A DNA stretch of 64,000 bases from positions 823,561 to 887,560 of the forward strand of contig QEOQ01000359.1 in NCBI GenBank assembly GCA_010279815.1, read 5' to 3'. Position 1 is the first letter of the stretch; each line of letters begins with the position of its first letter. Under the pieces are notes generated by a model. It made no database searches. It was not told the origin of the DNA and was given only the letters and a program-made list of their open reading frames with translations. The DNA is from Brachionus plicatilis. Its lineage: Eukaryota > Rotifera > Eurotatoria > Ploima > Brachionidae. Both the position numbers and the translations under genes were made by a program. Shown in pieces: positions 1 to 12,600 of this stretch.

Positions 1-474
1 CTAAGAAATGTCTTGGGACATTTAAAACTTCACGAAATAAATGCCAATTTGCTTTTTTATAATTAAATTTCTTTGATAGAGATTTCACAGTTATTATGTA
101 ATCGAAAGCTATGGAAGTTTCGATTGGAAAATGGTCACTTATCATAACCTCACATCACATTAGATCATCTTTAAATATCCACAAAAAAAAACTCTCACAG
201 GAGATAATTAAATTAAATCAAGAGATAATTTCAACTGTTCATTAATTAAGTTAAGAGCTATATTCATCAAATTCATACTCATCTTCAGTAAAATTAGTGA
301 CAAAAAAACTCAGGATACATAAATATTTATTATTAGAGACAGTTAATTAATCAAATTAATCGAATAAATAATATTATAGATAGAAAAAATAAAACAATAT
401 ATTTTATTAAGTGATCGTTTAAGTAATGTAAGAGATCGATTAATAATACCCCAAAAAAAATTTACCCTTTCTTA

Positions 475-666
475 GGCAAAATGAAAATAATTTTACATTT
501 TTACATTTTCATATTTTTAGATTTTTGTGCAATATTTCAGAAAATAAAAAAATAACTCTTTCAAATTATTTAGTTAGCAAAATTAAAAAAAAAAATTTTA
601 TGAAATAATGCACAAAAAATCTAAAAATATGAAAATGTAAAAATGTAAAATTTTTTACATTTTGCT
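475..666. mobile_element. Short palindromic MITE (GGCAAAATG family), copy 1
   Basis: A 192-bp foldback sequence begins GGCAAAATG and ends CATTTTGCT, and its two halves are near reverse complements. It is flanked on both sides by the 8-bp direct repeat CTTTCTTA (467-474 and 667-674), a target-site duplication of the length made by hAT-type transposases. Related copies lie at 13922-14237 and 33289-33462. It carries no coding sequence. Confidence 0.8.
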
Positions 667-734
667 CTTTCTTACACAATTTTTGGTAAAATGTGATCAA
701 TTTCATTACCAGCCTTATATTTTATCTGAAAGTT

Positions 735-902
735 AAAACATTAATTGCTATAATTAGAAAACATATTCTACCAAAATCGATAATATCTTCAGATATGTGG
801 AAAGCATACAACTCAATTAGCAAATTACCTGAAAACTATCAACACTTTATGGTAAACCATTCAAAAGAGTTCATAGATAAACGCACTGTCTCCTTTCATT
901 GA
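735..902 (+). pseudogene. Merlin (ISXO2/IS1595-like) transposase fragment
   Basis: An open frame of about 55 residues contains SDMWKAYNSI followed by VNHSKEFID. This pairing matches the ISXO2-like DDE domain of Merlin DNA transposons, where an Asp precedes WKAY and a VNHS..F.D block follows. Only this block survives: the upstream and downstream parts of a transposase are absent, and the frame stops shortly after. It is a decayed remnant, not a gene. Confidence 0.65.
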
Positions 903-1401
903 TAATCCTGTAAATAAAATTTCAAAAAATGGTAACATAAGTAAATATAATTTAAGAAGTAAAATCAAAAGTTAATTTAGTTAAAATTGTACATATTTTT
1001 TTTCAAAAATCAAATTAAATATTGTGACCAGTCAAATCTTTTCTAAAGAAGATTTAAAAAAAAAATATTGTTCATAGAATTAAATTTTTTTTTCTCAAAT
1101 AAATATTGAGACCAACTGGTCTATAAATTAAATGTTTTTTTTTTTCGATAAAATATAAGACCGGCTGGTCATGAAATTGATCAGCCACAATATTATAATT
1201 AAATATAACTTAATGAAAAAAAAATGAAAAAATACCAAATAAACATAAAAAATTTATTTTAATTTACGTAAAATAACATAAAACAACGTAAAATTTTACC
1301 AATTCTGGGCTTTTTGTAAAACCTCTGTAAAATACTACTTAAATAACTTTTATTTTTGTTACTAAAATTTTATTTTAAGTAAAACCATATTTTAAAATAA
1401 G
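903..1401. other. AT-rich intron or intergenic DNA with GACC palindromes
   Basis: No coding exon is seen. Three degenerate repeats at about 1015-1190 each carry a GACC..GGTC type site (GACCAGTC, GACCAACTGGTC, GACCGGCTGGTC) spaced about 65-75 bp apart in poly-A/T. The stretch is probably the intron before the first visible peroxidasin exon. Confidence 0.4.
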
Positions 1402-4400
1402 TCAACAAAATGTGAGTGTATACGAAAACCAATTGACTACATTCGAGTGCTTTGCCGAAGGTAAGCCCAGACCTCAAGTTTTGTGGTACAAAAATGGCCA
1501 ACGCATAAAAACTGACTCTCGCGTTTACTTTGACTCGTTCGGATATTTGACATTAACCCAAGTCCAAGTAAACGATGCCGGTGATTACATTTGCCGCGCG
1601 GAAAACATCGCTGGTTCTGCAGTTCACAAATTTACCCTGAGCGTCAAGGACATATACGGAACAGTGATCTCGGACACTGTCATAACTGAAGCAGTGGAAA
1701 CTGCACGCAAACAAGTCAACAAACAATTTCAAAATTCCTTGAATAGATTGCTGAAAAGTCGCAAGCCAAAGACCCACTCTGAATTGATGGCTTTGATCCG
1801 CTTTCCCAAAGACAGCACCCTTCATCTGGCATCCAGTGAAGAAATATATGAACGTGCCCTGGATATCGTATTCCGGCATGCAGACAACATCACCTTTAAC
1901 CTAACACAAAGGAACTTTAAAACCCAGGACTTGCTGACACATCGCCAATTGCAGCAAATATCCGATCTGTCCGGATGCTCTCGCTACAAACGCAAGGTGA
2001 ATTGTTCACAACGATGCCTCAACTACCGCAGTTTTGACGGCACATGCAACAATCTTAAAAATCCAAGATGGGGCGCAGCAAACACTGCTTTGAGACGTTT
2101 GGCGCCTGCTGAATACGAAAATGGCTTTTCTACGCCCAAAGGCTGGAACAGGTCAATGCTTTACAATGGTTACATGCTGCCAAATGTGAGAGATGTGACC
2201 ACACGGCTAATAACTACAGATAAAATAACCACTGATGAAAAGTTTAGTCTTTTATTGATGCAATGGGGACAATTTTTGGACCACGATTTGGGCCATACTG
2301 TGATGGCCATTAGTTTGAATAGATTCAGTAATGGAATAGCTTGTAGGGATTCGTGCACAAATGAGCCACCGTGCTTTCCTATTGAAGTGCTTCCGAATGA
2401 TACACGCCGGGACCATTTGCCTGGCTTGTGCATGGAGTTTATAAGAAGCTCGGCAATTTGTGGTTCTGGTGAGACCAGTTTGCTCAGTGGTAATGTTCAT
2501 CAGCGTGAACAGATAAATCAGCTGACTGCGTTCATTGATGCTTCGAATGTGTATGGAAGTAGTGATCAAGATGGCTTTGATGTTAGAGAGAGAACAATTA
2601 ACAATGGCAAACTGAAGGTTCACACGACGCCCAGATATCCTAAAGGGTTTCTGCCGTTCAACTTGGATACACCGATGGATTGCCACAAAGACAATAAATC
2701 TACAGTCGGATGTTTTATGGCTGGGGATTATAGGGCTAATGAACAACTGGGTCTTTTGGCAATGCATAACCTTTTTGTAAGACACCACAATTACATGGTA
2801 GACAGACTTAAATTGGTCAACCCACATTGGCTTCCCGAACAACTGTATCAAGTAAAAATTTTCTTATGAAAAAAATATCAACTAAAAGAGATTTAGAAAA
2901 TGAAATTTTTTTTGTCATTTTCAGCCTTCTTTTTTTTTTAATACAATTTTATTTCATCAAAAAAGCTGCCAACTTCACTATCTCAAATTAAAATCATTCA
3001 AATAATAGTTTTGTGGAATTCAGTACAAAATGAAAGGACAGAACAAAACGATAAAAATTGAATTAATTTTTTTCAAAAATTTTAAAATTAGTTCCGTGAT
3101 TTCGACATTCAAGGTTGCATCAAATATCTAGGTATGCGGCAATGTAAAATTTTGGTACAAAAATTACTGAACAAAAAATAAAAATTTTCTAATTTTTTTT
3201 CTAATTGTGCAAAAATGGTTCTGTAAACAGTACAATATTGTACAAGTCTGTACAAACAAATTCTTAGCTCTGCAAAAGCTGTGCAATTTTTTTCATATTT
3301 TAATAAAATATTTTTTCATAGTGTGCATTTTTCAAAAAATTGCAGAGTGTTTGCAGAGCTAAGAATATGTTTGTACAGACTGTTTACAGAATCATATTTT
3401 CACAATAAGAAAAAAAATTATTAAATTTTTATTTTTTGTACTGTAATTTTTGTACCAAAATTTCACATTGCCATCTGCTAAACCCTGCAAATTTAACAGA
3501 ACTTAGATTTCAATATATTCGAGCGTTCAGTATTTTGCAGAGATTTTGCACATGATTTTGCAGACTTTGAAAGTTGATGCAATTTTGAATGTTGCACCAT
3601 GTCGCAAATCACGGAACTAATTTTAAAATTTTTGAAAAAAAGTAATTCAATTTTTATCGTTTTGTTCTGTTCTTTTGTACAGGACTTCACAAAAGCCTTA
3701 TAACTTTACTTTACAATCAAGGATATTTCTTATAAATTGATATAGTTTTCTAATTTTTTCGTTCGCTAAAAATTATAAAATAAACTCAAAAAAGTTAAAG
3801 GAAAGGAGAAATAAAAAAAGAATTGACAGATTGACTGTTTTAAGTTTCATTGTACAAAGTCCAAGTCTGAAATGACTTTTAAAAGACTTGAATTTTATGC
3901 AAGTCTGGATGTTACTTAGTAAGAGTAAACATTGACAAATTTATTTTTATAAATTTTAGGCAAATTGAAGTTAATGATCATAATCATATGGTAAAAACTT
4001 GATTAATTAAAATCTCAATAAAAAAGATGACATTAGCTCTTTTTATTTCTTTTTTTAATTAAACATTAAATGTTTAATATTTTAAATTTAAAATTAATTT
4101 TTTTTTTATAATTGATATTTCAAAAATCTTTAACAAAATTTAAAATCTATATTGAGTTATCCAAATTATGGCTCAAACAAACACTTTAGGCTATTGAATA
4201 TTCAATAATATAGCGTAACAAAGTGAACTTTTGAATTGTAAAATTTCAAAATATTGATTAATATTTAATTTTTACTTCAGATAAAAATTCACAAAATTTT
4301 AATTCTAGTAAAAGATAAAACAAATAATGTTTAATAAAGTATATTAATTTTTTTATTGACAAAAAAGGCTTTTTTTTAATCTAAATTTTGAAATTTTGAT

Positions 4401-7326
4401 ATGAAATTTACATTTGATCATCAAATTCAATTTGCCAAATTTTATTGTTTTCTCGTTCAATTATTTGAAATTAAATTTTTCTGCATATATCAAAGTGAAA
4501 GTATATGGATCCTACTAAATACTAGTCATAAACATTTTAATCTCTTGATTTTAAAACAGAATATGTTTTCGCTTTCGATAAAATTATCTTTTTTTATTTT
4601 AAATCTTAAAACGGGGTAAAACCAATCAGTTATTAATAGTTGAGATTTTCTGCAATTAAATTATCTTTAAATTTTTAGAAACTATCTAGATTATAGTTTT
4701 TCTAAAACTAGAGAAAATTTTCTACCAAAGTGTAGAATCGGATAATTTTTTTCAATTATGTTTGGCAAAAAAATCGGCGAAGTTATGCGATTTTTAAAAT
4801 TTTTAAAATAAATTGATTTTGTAAAAAAAAAAATCCAATCAAAAGAAAAAGCATGCCCCTATCTATAATATTGATTAACACAATTTTAACTAAAAAAATT
4901 TGCCTTGATTTAAGCTTCAAAAAAATCTAAATAAAATTTTAATCAAGGAAACAAGAAAAATAGTTGGAGCTCAAATGCAGTTCATTACCTATGAGCTATG
5001 GCTTCCTTATGTTTTGGGTCAAATCGGTATGAGACAACTTGGCACTTTCAAAGGATATGATCAGAACATCGATCCCACAATGACTAATGAATTTGCCACG
5101 GCTGCTTTTCGGTATATTTAACTCAATAATTCTAAAAAAATAATTACAATTCAAAAATTCAAGATTTGGTCATGCCTTAATCCAGCCTTTTACATTCAGA
5201 TTAAATGGAAGCTTTCAGCCAATACCCGAGGGAAATTTGCTGCTAAGAGACTCTTTTTTTGCGCCTGAGAGATACTATCACGAGGGTGGAATAGATCCCA
5301 TACTCCGAGGTCTGTTTGGAGTAGCAGCTAAAATAAAACTTCCGCGTGAAATAATGAACAGTGAATTGACCGAAAAGCTGTTTCATGTATCTAGAACAAT
5401 TGCATTGGATTTAGCTGCTTTAAATATTCAGGTAAGCTTAAAAAAATACAAAAAAAAGATGTAAAATTAAATGCTTACATTTCATAAAAATTTTTTATAA
5501 ATTTTTAAATTTTATTTTTAGTTTGAAAAACAAACAAAAATGATTTGAATAGGATTTTTTCTCAGTTTTGTTCAATAGTCATTAAGTCAAAGTCAAAATG
5601 GTTTTGTGAAATTCAGTACAAAATGATTAAAAGAACAGAAAAAAGTGTAAAAAAATTGAATAACTTTTTTTCTAAATGTTTAAACTTAATTCTGTAAATG
5701 CAACTTAGTGCAACATTCAAAGTTGCATCAACTCTAAAAGTCTGCTAAATTTGCAGAGTTTAGCAGAAATTAAATTTCAATATAATCGAGCGTAGTTCAT
5801 TTTGCAGAGATTTTGCACATCATTAGCAGACTTTTACAGTTGATACAACTTTGAATGTTGCACCATTCTGCATTCACAGAATTAATTTTAAACTTTTTGA
5901 AAAAAAGTTAATTAATTTTTTTACAATTTGTTCTGTTCTTTTGTTCTGAACTTCACAAAACCAGTCAAAATTTAATTTTAGAATCAAAAGGGTCATAAAA
6001 AAAGTGAAAAACAATTAAGCCTAAAAGTTTTAGACCACTATAAATTCAAAATAAATTTAAAAAAAATCAAAGGTAAATTTACTCTTATTTTCAAATAAAA
6101 ACTTAAGATAAAGTATAATGACTTAACTCAAGTACATCCGAAAATGGAAAATTTTATGAACAGAATCATTAAAAGGTAAAGTTATTTGAAGCATTGCGCC
6201 ATTGTTGAAAACTTAACACAAATTTTCATCGTCAGTTTATGAAAATTCTTCTTAGACTCTTCTTGGGGAATATAATTAAGAATTTATGTAATTAAGGAAA
6301 ATGGTGAAAAAGATTTTATATTGATCATTAAAAAAAAAATAATCAATTTACAAATTCTATCAGAACGTCTTAAGTCATGGATAGTTTTGAAAGTTTAAAA
6401 ATTTCAAAATTTTACATTAAAATCCTAGTTTTAAAATATTAGCTTTAATATAGAAATTTAATAATTAACTTAATTATAATTTTAATTAATTAATTGATCA
6501 GTATTTAAGCATTTTTTTGAATCTTGGAACAAAGAAAAAATTAGAATTAAAAATGCTTTTTTTCGTTTAAGTATAAAACTCATTTACAAAATGTATTCCA
6601 ACTGATACAAACTTTGTGTGCCAAAATTAAGTCCTTGCAAAGAAAGAAAAACTAAAAATAAGAAAAAATTTAAATTTTATTATGAAATTGTACTAAAAGA
6701 TTTATATTTTTTAAAATTTAAAAAGTTTGAAAAACTCAAAAATAAATTTTTTTTCTTTTTAGAGAGGAAGAGATCATGGAATTCCGAGTTATGTAAAATA
6801 CCGACAAATATGTAATTTAAGAGAGGCTAGAGATTTTGAAGATCTACGAAATGAAATATCTAGCAAAGAGGTTAGAGATACACTTAAAAAATTATATAAA
6901 GATGTGCGGAATATTGACTTATGGGTAGCTGGTATGCTAGAAGATGTAGTTGATGGTGCAAAAATGGGTCCTACTTTTCTGTGTATTATAGCACAACAAA
7001 TGAAAGCATTGAGAGATGGAGATCGATTTTGGTATGAAAATCCGTCCCAATTTACACCCGAACAGTTAGCTGAAATAAAAAGAACTAGTTTGGCAAAAAT
7101 AATCTGCGAAAATGGTGACAATATTGATCATATTCAAAAGGACCCGTTTTTGAACGCCAAATTTCCGAATGATATGTTTAAATGCTCCGAAATTAGGGAC
7201 ATTTCTTTAGAACCTTGGAGAAACTGCTGTCAAAGAAATCCAGTTGGATTGTGTGGTGAACCAGCTTATTTCTATGTATCTACCGAATATTCAAGAAGAA
7301 AAAGACATTTAAATGAAAAAAATTAA
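1402..7326 (+). CDS. PXDN: Peroxidasin-like haem peroxidase, 5'-partial (4 exons)
   Basis: Exons are 1402-2851, 4948-5111, 5164-5431 and 6763-7326, giving 814 codons plus stop; phases agree at every junction. Exon 1 opens inside an I-set Ig domain (Cys, W in VLWYKNG, then DAGDYIC). The animal haem peroxidase domain follows: [22 protein letters not shown] (distal His and haem-linked Asp), [35 protein letters not shown] (haem-linked Glu), and the proximal His block with RHHN where the family usually has REHN. Exon 4 starts [10 protein letters not shown]. Peroxidasins are secreted or ER enzymes that use peroxide to make hypohalous acids and crosslink extracellular matrix. The protein ends about 25 residues after CGEPAYFYV, so the C-terminal von Willebrand C domain of vertebrate PXDN is absent. 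The first exon is preceded by an acceptor AG at 1400-1401, so more exons (LRRs, other Ig domains) should lie upstream of the window. A possible poly(A) signal AATAAA is at 7420. Confidence 0.88.
3008..3694. mobile_element. Foldback MITE family A with a second MITE nested inside
   Basis: The outer inverted repeats start GTTTTGTGGAATTCAGTAC (3008) and end as the complement at 3694, with arms of about 115 bp. The two arms are interrupted by an unrelated palindromic element at 3138-3472 whose tips are GGCAATGTAAAATTTTG and its complement. The outer family recurs at 5600-5962 and, in part, near 61977-62113. All of it lies in intron 1 of the peroxidasin gene. Small open frames here are by-products of the palindrome. 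Confidence 0.75.
5600..5962. mobile_element. Foldback MITE family A with 9-bp target duplication
   Basis: A 363-bp palindromic element runs from GGTTTTGTGAA to TTCACAAAACC. It is flanked by the perfect 9-bp direct repeat AGTCAAAAT (5591-5599 and 5963-5971). A 9-bp duplication fits Mutator-like (MULE) transposition. It sits in peroxidasin intron 3, between exons ending 5431 and starting 6763. Confidence 0.8.
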
Positions 7327-8572
7327 CTAATATTAATGGTTGTGAGTTTTTTTTTGTTAAGCGACATTAGATTTTGGCAATTCATATAATAGGTGTGATA
7401 TTATTTAGATTTAATGAAAAATAAATCATAATTCATTTTTAAAATTCAAAAAATTCAAGACTAAAAATCAAATTTTTCAAAAAAAAGTGTAAATAATTAA
7501 AATTTTTCCTATCGAAGTATTCAACTAAATAAAGATAATCTAAAAATTAACTCGTTTTTTTTAAATTTAACTCAGACTCAAACCAAAATATAGAATTCAC
7601 TAAATAGAAAGATTTTACAACTTTTATATTATACCGCAGTTGCTACTAATTTTAAAATCCCCAGGACTTCCAGCCGTTTAGCAATTGTTGGTGCAATTTT
7701 TGATACTCGATTTCTGATCATAATAATAGATCTAATAAATTTTTTTTTTTGTTTTTTTCTATAAAAAATTTTCAATTCCAATTTTTTTATTAATATTTCA
7801 ATAAAGGATAAATTTTGTAATTTTACGTAAAATTAAGTAAAAAATTATTTTTTTGAAATGAAAAATCGTAAAATTTAGTTAAAAAATTTAAAAATTCGTA
7901 AAAGTTTAATCTATTAAATTTATCTATTAATTTTACTTTTAAAAATTATTGCGTTCATTTTTTGCAACGAGAATTTTTTGAGCCAGTTACTTCTCTTACC
8001 CATGCCATTCAACTATTACTTTAATTCTTTTAAGTCTCTAATATTCTAAAAATATTTAATAGCTTTTTAAAACAACGATGAGTTCAGATCTTTAAAGGAA
8101 TATGTTGGATGAGTTTTTTTTTAAATTTGTCTTTGAAAAATATGATACTGTTTTTAAACTGCATTAAGATTACCATCCAAAAAACAAATCAGAGAATAAA
8201 ATTATATTAAATGGTTATTAAATCTTTTTAATAATTAATTATTTTTTTTTAAATTATTAATATTTAGATAGGTAAAATCTCCACAAAAATCACCATCAAA
8301 AATCACCAATCACCAGATCTAATAAAATTCAGATAGCTCTTAAGTTCTAAATTTCTTGAACTTTACTGTAGTCTAGAAGCACGCTTAGAAACGCACTAAT
8401 ATTGATATTTGTTTAGGTTTTAGAAAAATTTAAAAAATTAACAAAAATTTGATCTTAATAATCTGATGACCAGTGACCATGTAATTTAATTAATGGCCAT
8501 TAAAAAATAATTAATATTATTAAAAAAGTAAATAAAAATGAATTATCAGTTTAATAATTTTATTGAATATTT
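7327..8572. other. Convergent intergenic region, AT-rich
   Basis: This is the space between the end of the + strand peroxidasin gene and the 3' end of the - strand coiled-coil gene. It is mostly poly-A/T. A short piece at about 7662-7712 resembles codons of the neighbouring coiled-coil 3' exon (GGACTTCCAGCCGTTTAG and the following 30 bases also occur at 9817-9860), so it looks like a small duplicated scrap of that exon. I see no gene. Confidence 0.45.
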
Positions 8573-9347
8573 GGGTCACGTCCAGAATGTGATCAAGTGT
8601 TCACCAAAAAATGTGATCATAGGTATAATGCCCATAATGTGATCATTTTGATCACCAAAATATTAAGTTTACTCTTTGTGATCAAAAATTGATCACCAAA
8701 ATTTTTTTTAATCATATAAAAATTTTATTGACCACAAAAAAATTTTTTTGATCATATAAAAATTTTATTGACCACAAAAAAATTTTTTTGATCATATAAA
8801 ATTTTTTTTGATCACATGAAATTTTTTTTATTGAAATCAAGAATTTTTTTCATTCTAGAAATTTCAAAATTTTAAAATTAAGTTAATATTTAATGAAATA
8901 AAAAAACAAAAAAAAAATTGCAACTCACCATAATAAACTATAAGTTTTTGAAATATATATCAAGATTTAAAAACCGTAAAAAAAGGCAGTTTTTACAAAG
9001 AAATTGCTTTGGTCCCAGTAGAATTGTCCGATGTAGCTAAATTAGCTGCAAAAAAAGCAAACAGTCAAATCCCGTAGAATGTAGCATTTGTGGTGAATTT
9101 ATGAAAAATAAAAAGGCTGTTAAATTGCACATGTCAAAAAAACACAAAGAATAATTTAGATTTTGTTTAATTTTATTTTATAAATTGAGGCTTAATTTTT
9201 TTTTTAAAATTGGTAATAAAGTTTAAAATATTTTAAAAAATTTTTCTGATCACAAAAAATTTTTTTTTTTTTTTTTCATAAATTAGAGGCTTTATTGATT
9301 ACGAAATATGTGCTCACTGATCACTGATCACAATCTGGACATGACCC
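8573..9347. mobile_element. Terminal-inverted-repeat element carrying a C2H2 zinc-finger scrap
   Basis: The left end GGGTCACGTCCAGAATG matches the complement of the right end (GGACATGACCC at 9337-9347) over about 23 bp. Flanks GAATATTT and AAATATTT could be an 8-bp target duplication with one mismatch. Inside, 8695-8825 is an imperfect tandem array of a unit of about 40-45 bp containing TTTTGATCATATAAAA and TTGACCACAAAA. At 9071-9154 a frame encodes C-x2-C-x12-H-x4-H (core CSICGEFM..KLHMSKKH) and then stops. A related frame upstream (about 8988-9070) is offset by one base. The element looks like a non-autonomous derivative of a larger transposon with a zinc-finger protein. Confidence 0.6.
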
Positions 9348-9609
9348 AAATATTTAATTGAGTAAATTAATAACATGAAACAAAAATATTGTCAATTTTC
9401 AATCATTAAGAGATTAATCATAATTTTTATGAGATCCTAGAAATCAATTGCGAAAAAAATCTTGATAAAAGATGGAATATTGAAGTAAAAATTTTTGCAG
9501 CAAACTTGGTTGAAATGTTTTTCTAAAAATTGACAGCATTCTTTTCTAAATAATATCCATAACAAAATTTATTTAAATATAAAAAATTATTTAAAGTGGA
9601 ATAAAAAAA

Positions 9610-12600
9610 TTATTTATTTTCAATAAAATGAAATTCTTTTGGGTCTTTATTAACCATTTTTAGCAAGTAATTTTCCATATTTCCGAGTTCACTATACATT
9701 TTGCTAATAACAGATCCGACTTGGTTCTCTCTATTTTTAGTGGTATCCAATAGAGTGGCAAGTCGATTGACCAAATCATTATCGTGCTCTTTGAAAAAAT
9801 CCTTCAATTCTTCATCGGACTTCCAGCCGTTTAGCAATTGTTGGTGCAATTTTTGATACTCGATTTCTAATTCATCTTGGGTCGTCAAATGATCAACTAC
9901 AAAATTATCCATGTACTTAAACTCGGGCTCAAAAGCTCTTATCGCCTCAGTAAATTTATTGTTTTGATCTTTGATTGTTTGCATTTTTAATCCAGTCTTG
10001 AGAATTTTATCTTCCAAATCGACGGATTCTACTTTTTGTTTTTTCATTTTTTCCAAAGATTCTGCTCTTTTAACCTCAAGAATAACATTTAACTCATCCT
10101 TGAATCGAAATTAAATTTAAAAAAACAAAATCTTTTATTTTTCTAGTAAAAGTACCCTTGAATCATCATGTTCCTTTATTTGTTGTTTGACTTCGATAAT
10201 TTTGTTTTCAAAATTATTTTTTCGTGTTTTGGCATCTTTAGATAAATAAAAATTTTTTTTGATAAGTGTGCTAAAAAATTTCACGTTTTATCATTTAAAA
10301 AAATAAATAAAGTAACAAGAAGAGTGAAGATATTAGAATTGTTAAGGTTTTTGGTGCAATGTTTTTTAAATTAGGAAAAAGTCTAAACTTGACTTGGATT
10401 TTATAAATTTGACTTTTGACCAACGCTGATTAATATGCATGAAAATCTTTTTAACCTATCAAACATAATAAGAACTGAAAATCAGAAAACAATTTTAACA
10501 AGCATAAAAAATTTAAAACATAATAGTTTTTAATAAGCACACCTTTATTTTTTAGGATTAAACATTTTAAAATTAGATAAATTCTGAAACAAATTTTTTA
10601 ATTTAGATGAATCGAAGGTCAAAAAAATATAAAATATTTTAAAAGCTACCAGACATATAATAAAAAAAAGTAAGTCTAACTCAGATCCTAGTGGTGTTCA
10701 GAAAAAAGCCTTAAAAGATAAATTCGAAATTTTCTATCTCTATTTAAATTTGTAACTATATTTTCTGTAAATTATTTTCTATTAATCTTTTTCTTTACCG
10801 TAATGTTCTTTATAATCTTATGTAATATCTTTATGTTGTTGAAAAATTTATTAGAATTAAATTTTAATGCTTTTTTATTGAAAATATTAAAAATTTGTAA
10901 GATTTAGACTTAAAAAGATTTTATTGTTTAATTTAATCATAATCAAATTCTTTAAAATAAATCGATTAAAAATTTCATTTCTTTTTTTATTTTGAATAAA
11001 CGATTTTATCATTTTTTTGTATTTTTAAAAGTTTAGTTGTATGAAGAACAGTCTTGAGGATTAGTGTTTGCCATGTTTTGTATGATGTAATAACTCCTCC
11101 ATATTTTTTTTTAAATTAAGCAGGTGAATTTCCTTATGATTTCTATTAAGAATAACTGTAACTAAATTTTTAAAATCTGAATTTAAATTTCGAAAATATT
11201 AATAAGTTTTATGTCCAGCCCTAAGGTTTATTATACCATGTATTATAACTATTCGATAATTCATCTGATTTAATATTTTTATGATAAAATTAAAAAAACT
11301 TTTTTGCTTTTTATTTAATATTTAAATTCAAAATGTATTTTTTTTAATTTGAACTGTACTTTTCAAAATTAATAAAGTTAAAAATCCAAATCTTAACGAC
11401 TAAAATTTTATACATTATTATTTTATATTCAACGGAGTCTAATGAAAAAATTATTTAAAACATAGAAAATTTTTCTACTCTTTACTTGATTTTGTTATTT
11501 ATAAAGGATATATAATAAAATATGGCACCAAATTTATTTTATCATATACAATTATTTATCATATAAAATTACCAATGATTTTTTATAATTGATTTTTAAA
11601 ATCTTCAATTTAAAAAAACGAATCAAAAAATTGAATTTAATATCGACCTATGGTATCGAGCTTGGCACTGACAATCATATCTTGTACAACCTTACCTTAC
11701 AACAGTTTTTTAATTTATCACTGGTTCGATTCATTTGTTTGGGAAAAAATTTTCAAAAAATAATTCTGTTTTATTTTTTGCATCATGATATTGTGCTCAT
11801 TTTGAATAGAAAACGTTATCAATTAGAAAATCATATTTTATTTATCCTAAAAAATTTGACATAAATATGGTCTGGTCGAGCTGTTTTTTCTGGCTAGCAT
11901 TTAGGTGAGTTATAGTGACTATAAAATCTCCTGACTATATTTAGGCTCCTATTTTTATTTTAAATTAAAAAAAAATTTTCCTAATGCCTTTTCAAGTCAA
12001 AGAGTTCAACTTTTGTGCAATTTTTTTCTGAACATGTTATTATTTTCTTCACTTCTTAAAAAAAGACTTAAATTTAATAAAATGAAATGTTTCAAAAATA
12101 ATGTCTGATAGATTTGCTTAAAATTTGAATCAAATTAAGAAACTATCTAAAAAAAACGCAAATTTTTTGTCACTCTCATTAAAAAAAGTGTCTTACTTAT
12201 CACGGATTTTCGCGTTTCTTCATAATCTTTGCATTTTTCTCTATAAAGTTTGCACAAGTCCTTATACTGAGGCTCCAATTCATTTATTTCAATGAGATTT
12301 TTGTCATTTTCAGTGGTATAAAAGCTATATTCTTTTTCCAAATTGCTCAAATTAGCTTCCAAATCTGATTTCATTCGATCATAGCTTGTTATAGCTTCGT
12401 CCAATTCAGTCGTCAACCTATTTTTTTCTTTATCATTGTGATTAATGATTTCATTTAATGATTTTTCCTAAAATAATTTTTAAATTTATTTATTAAATTT
12501 AGTTTATTCCAAATTACTTTTTGTTGTAGTTCGGTCGTTCTGCTTTTATTTGAGCTCATAAAAGTATCAACAGAAGATTGAAAAATAATCAAATTGGCAT

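Noticed and set aside
1410..1414. ATG at 1410 or GTG at 1412 as the start of the peroxidasin gene
   Set aside because: The ATG is out of frame with the Ig domain, and the Ig domain is already open upstream. An acceptor AG at 1400-1401 shows an internal exon.
11722..11732. GGTTCGATTC, another tRNA B-box match
   Set aside because: No flanking T-stem pairing or A box; lies in an intron of the coiled-coil gene.
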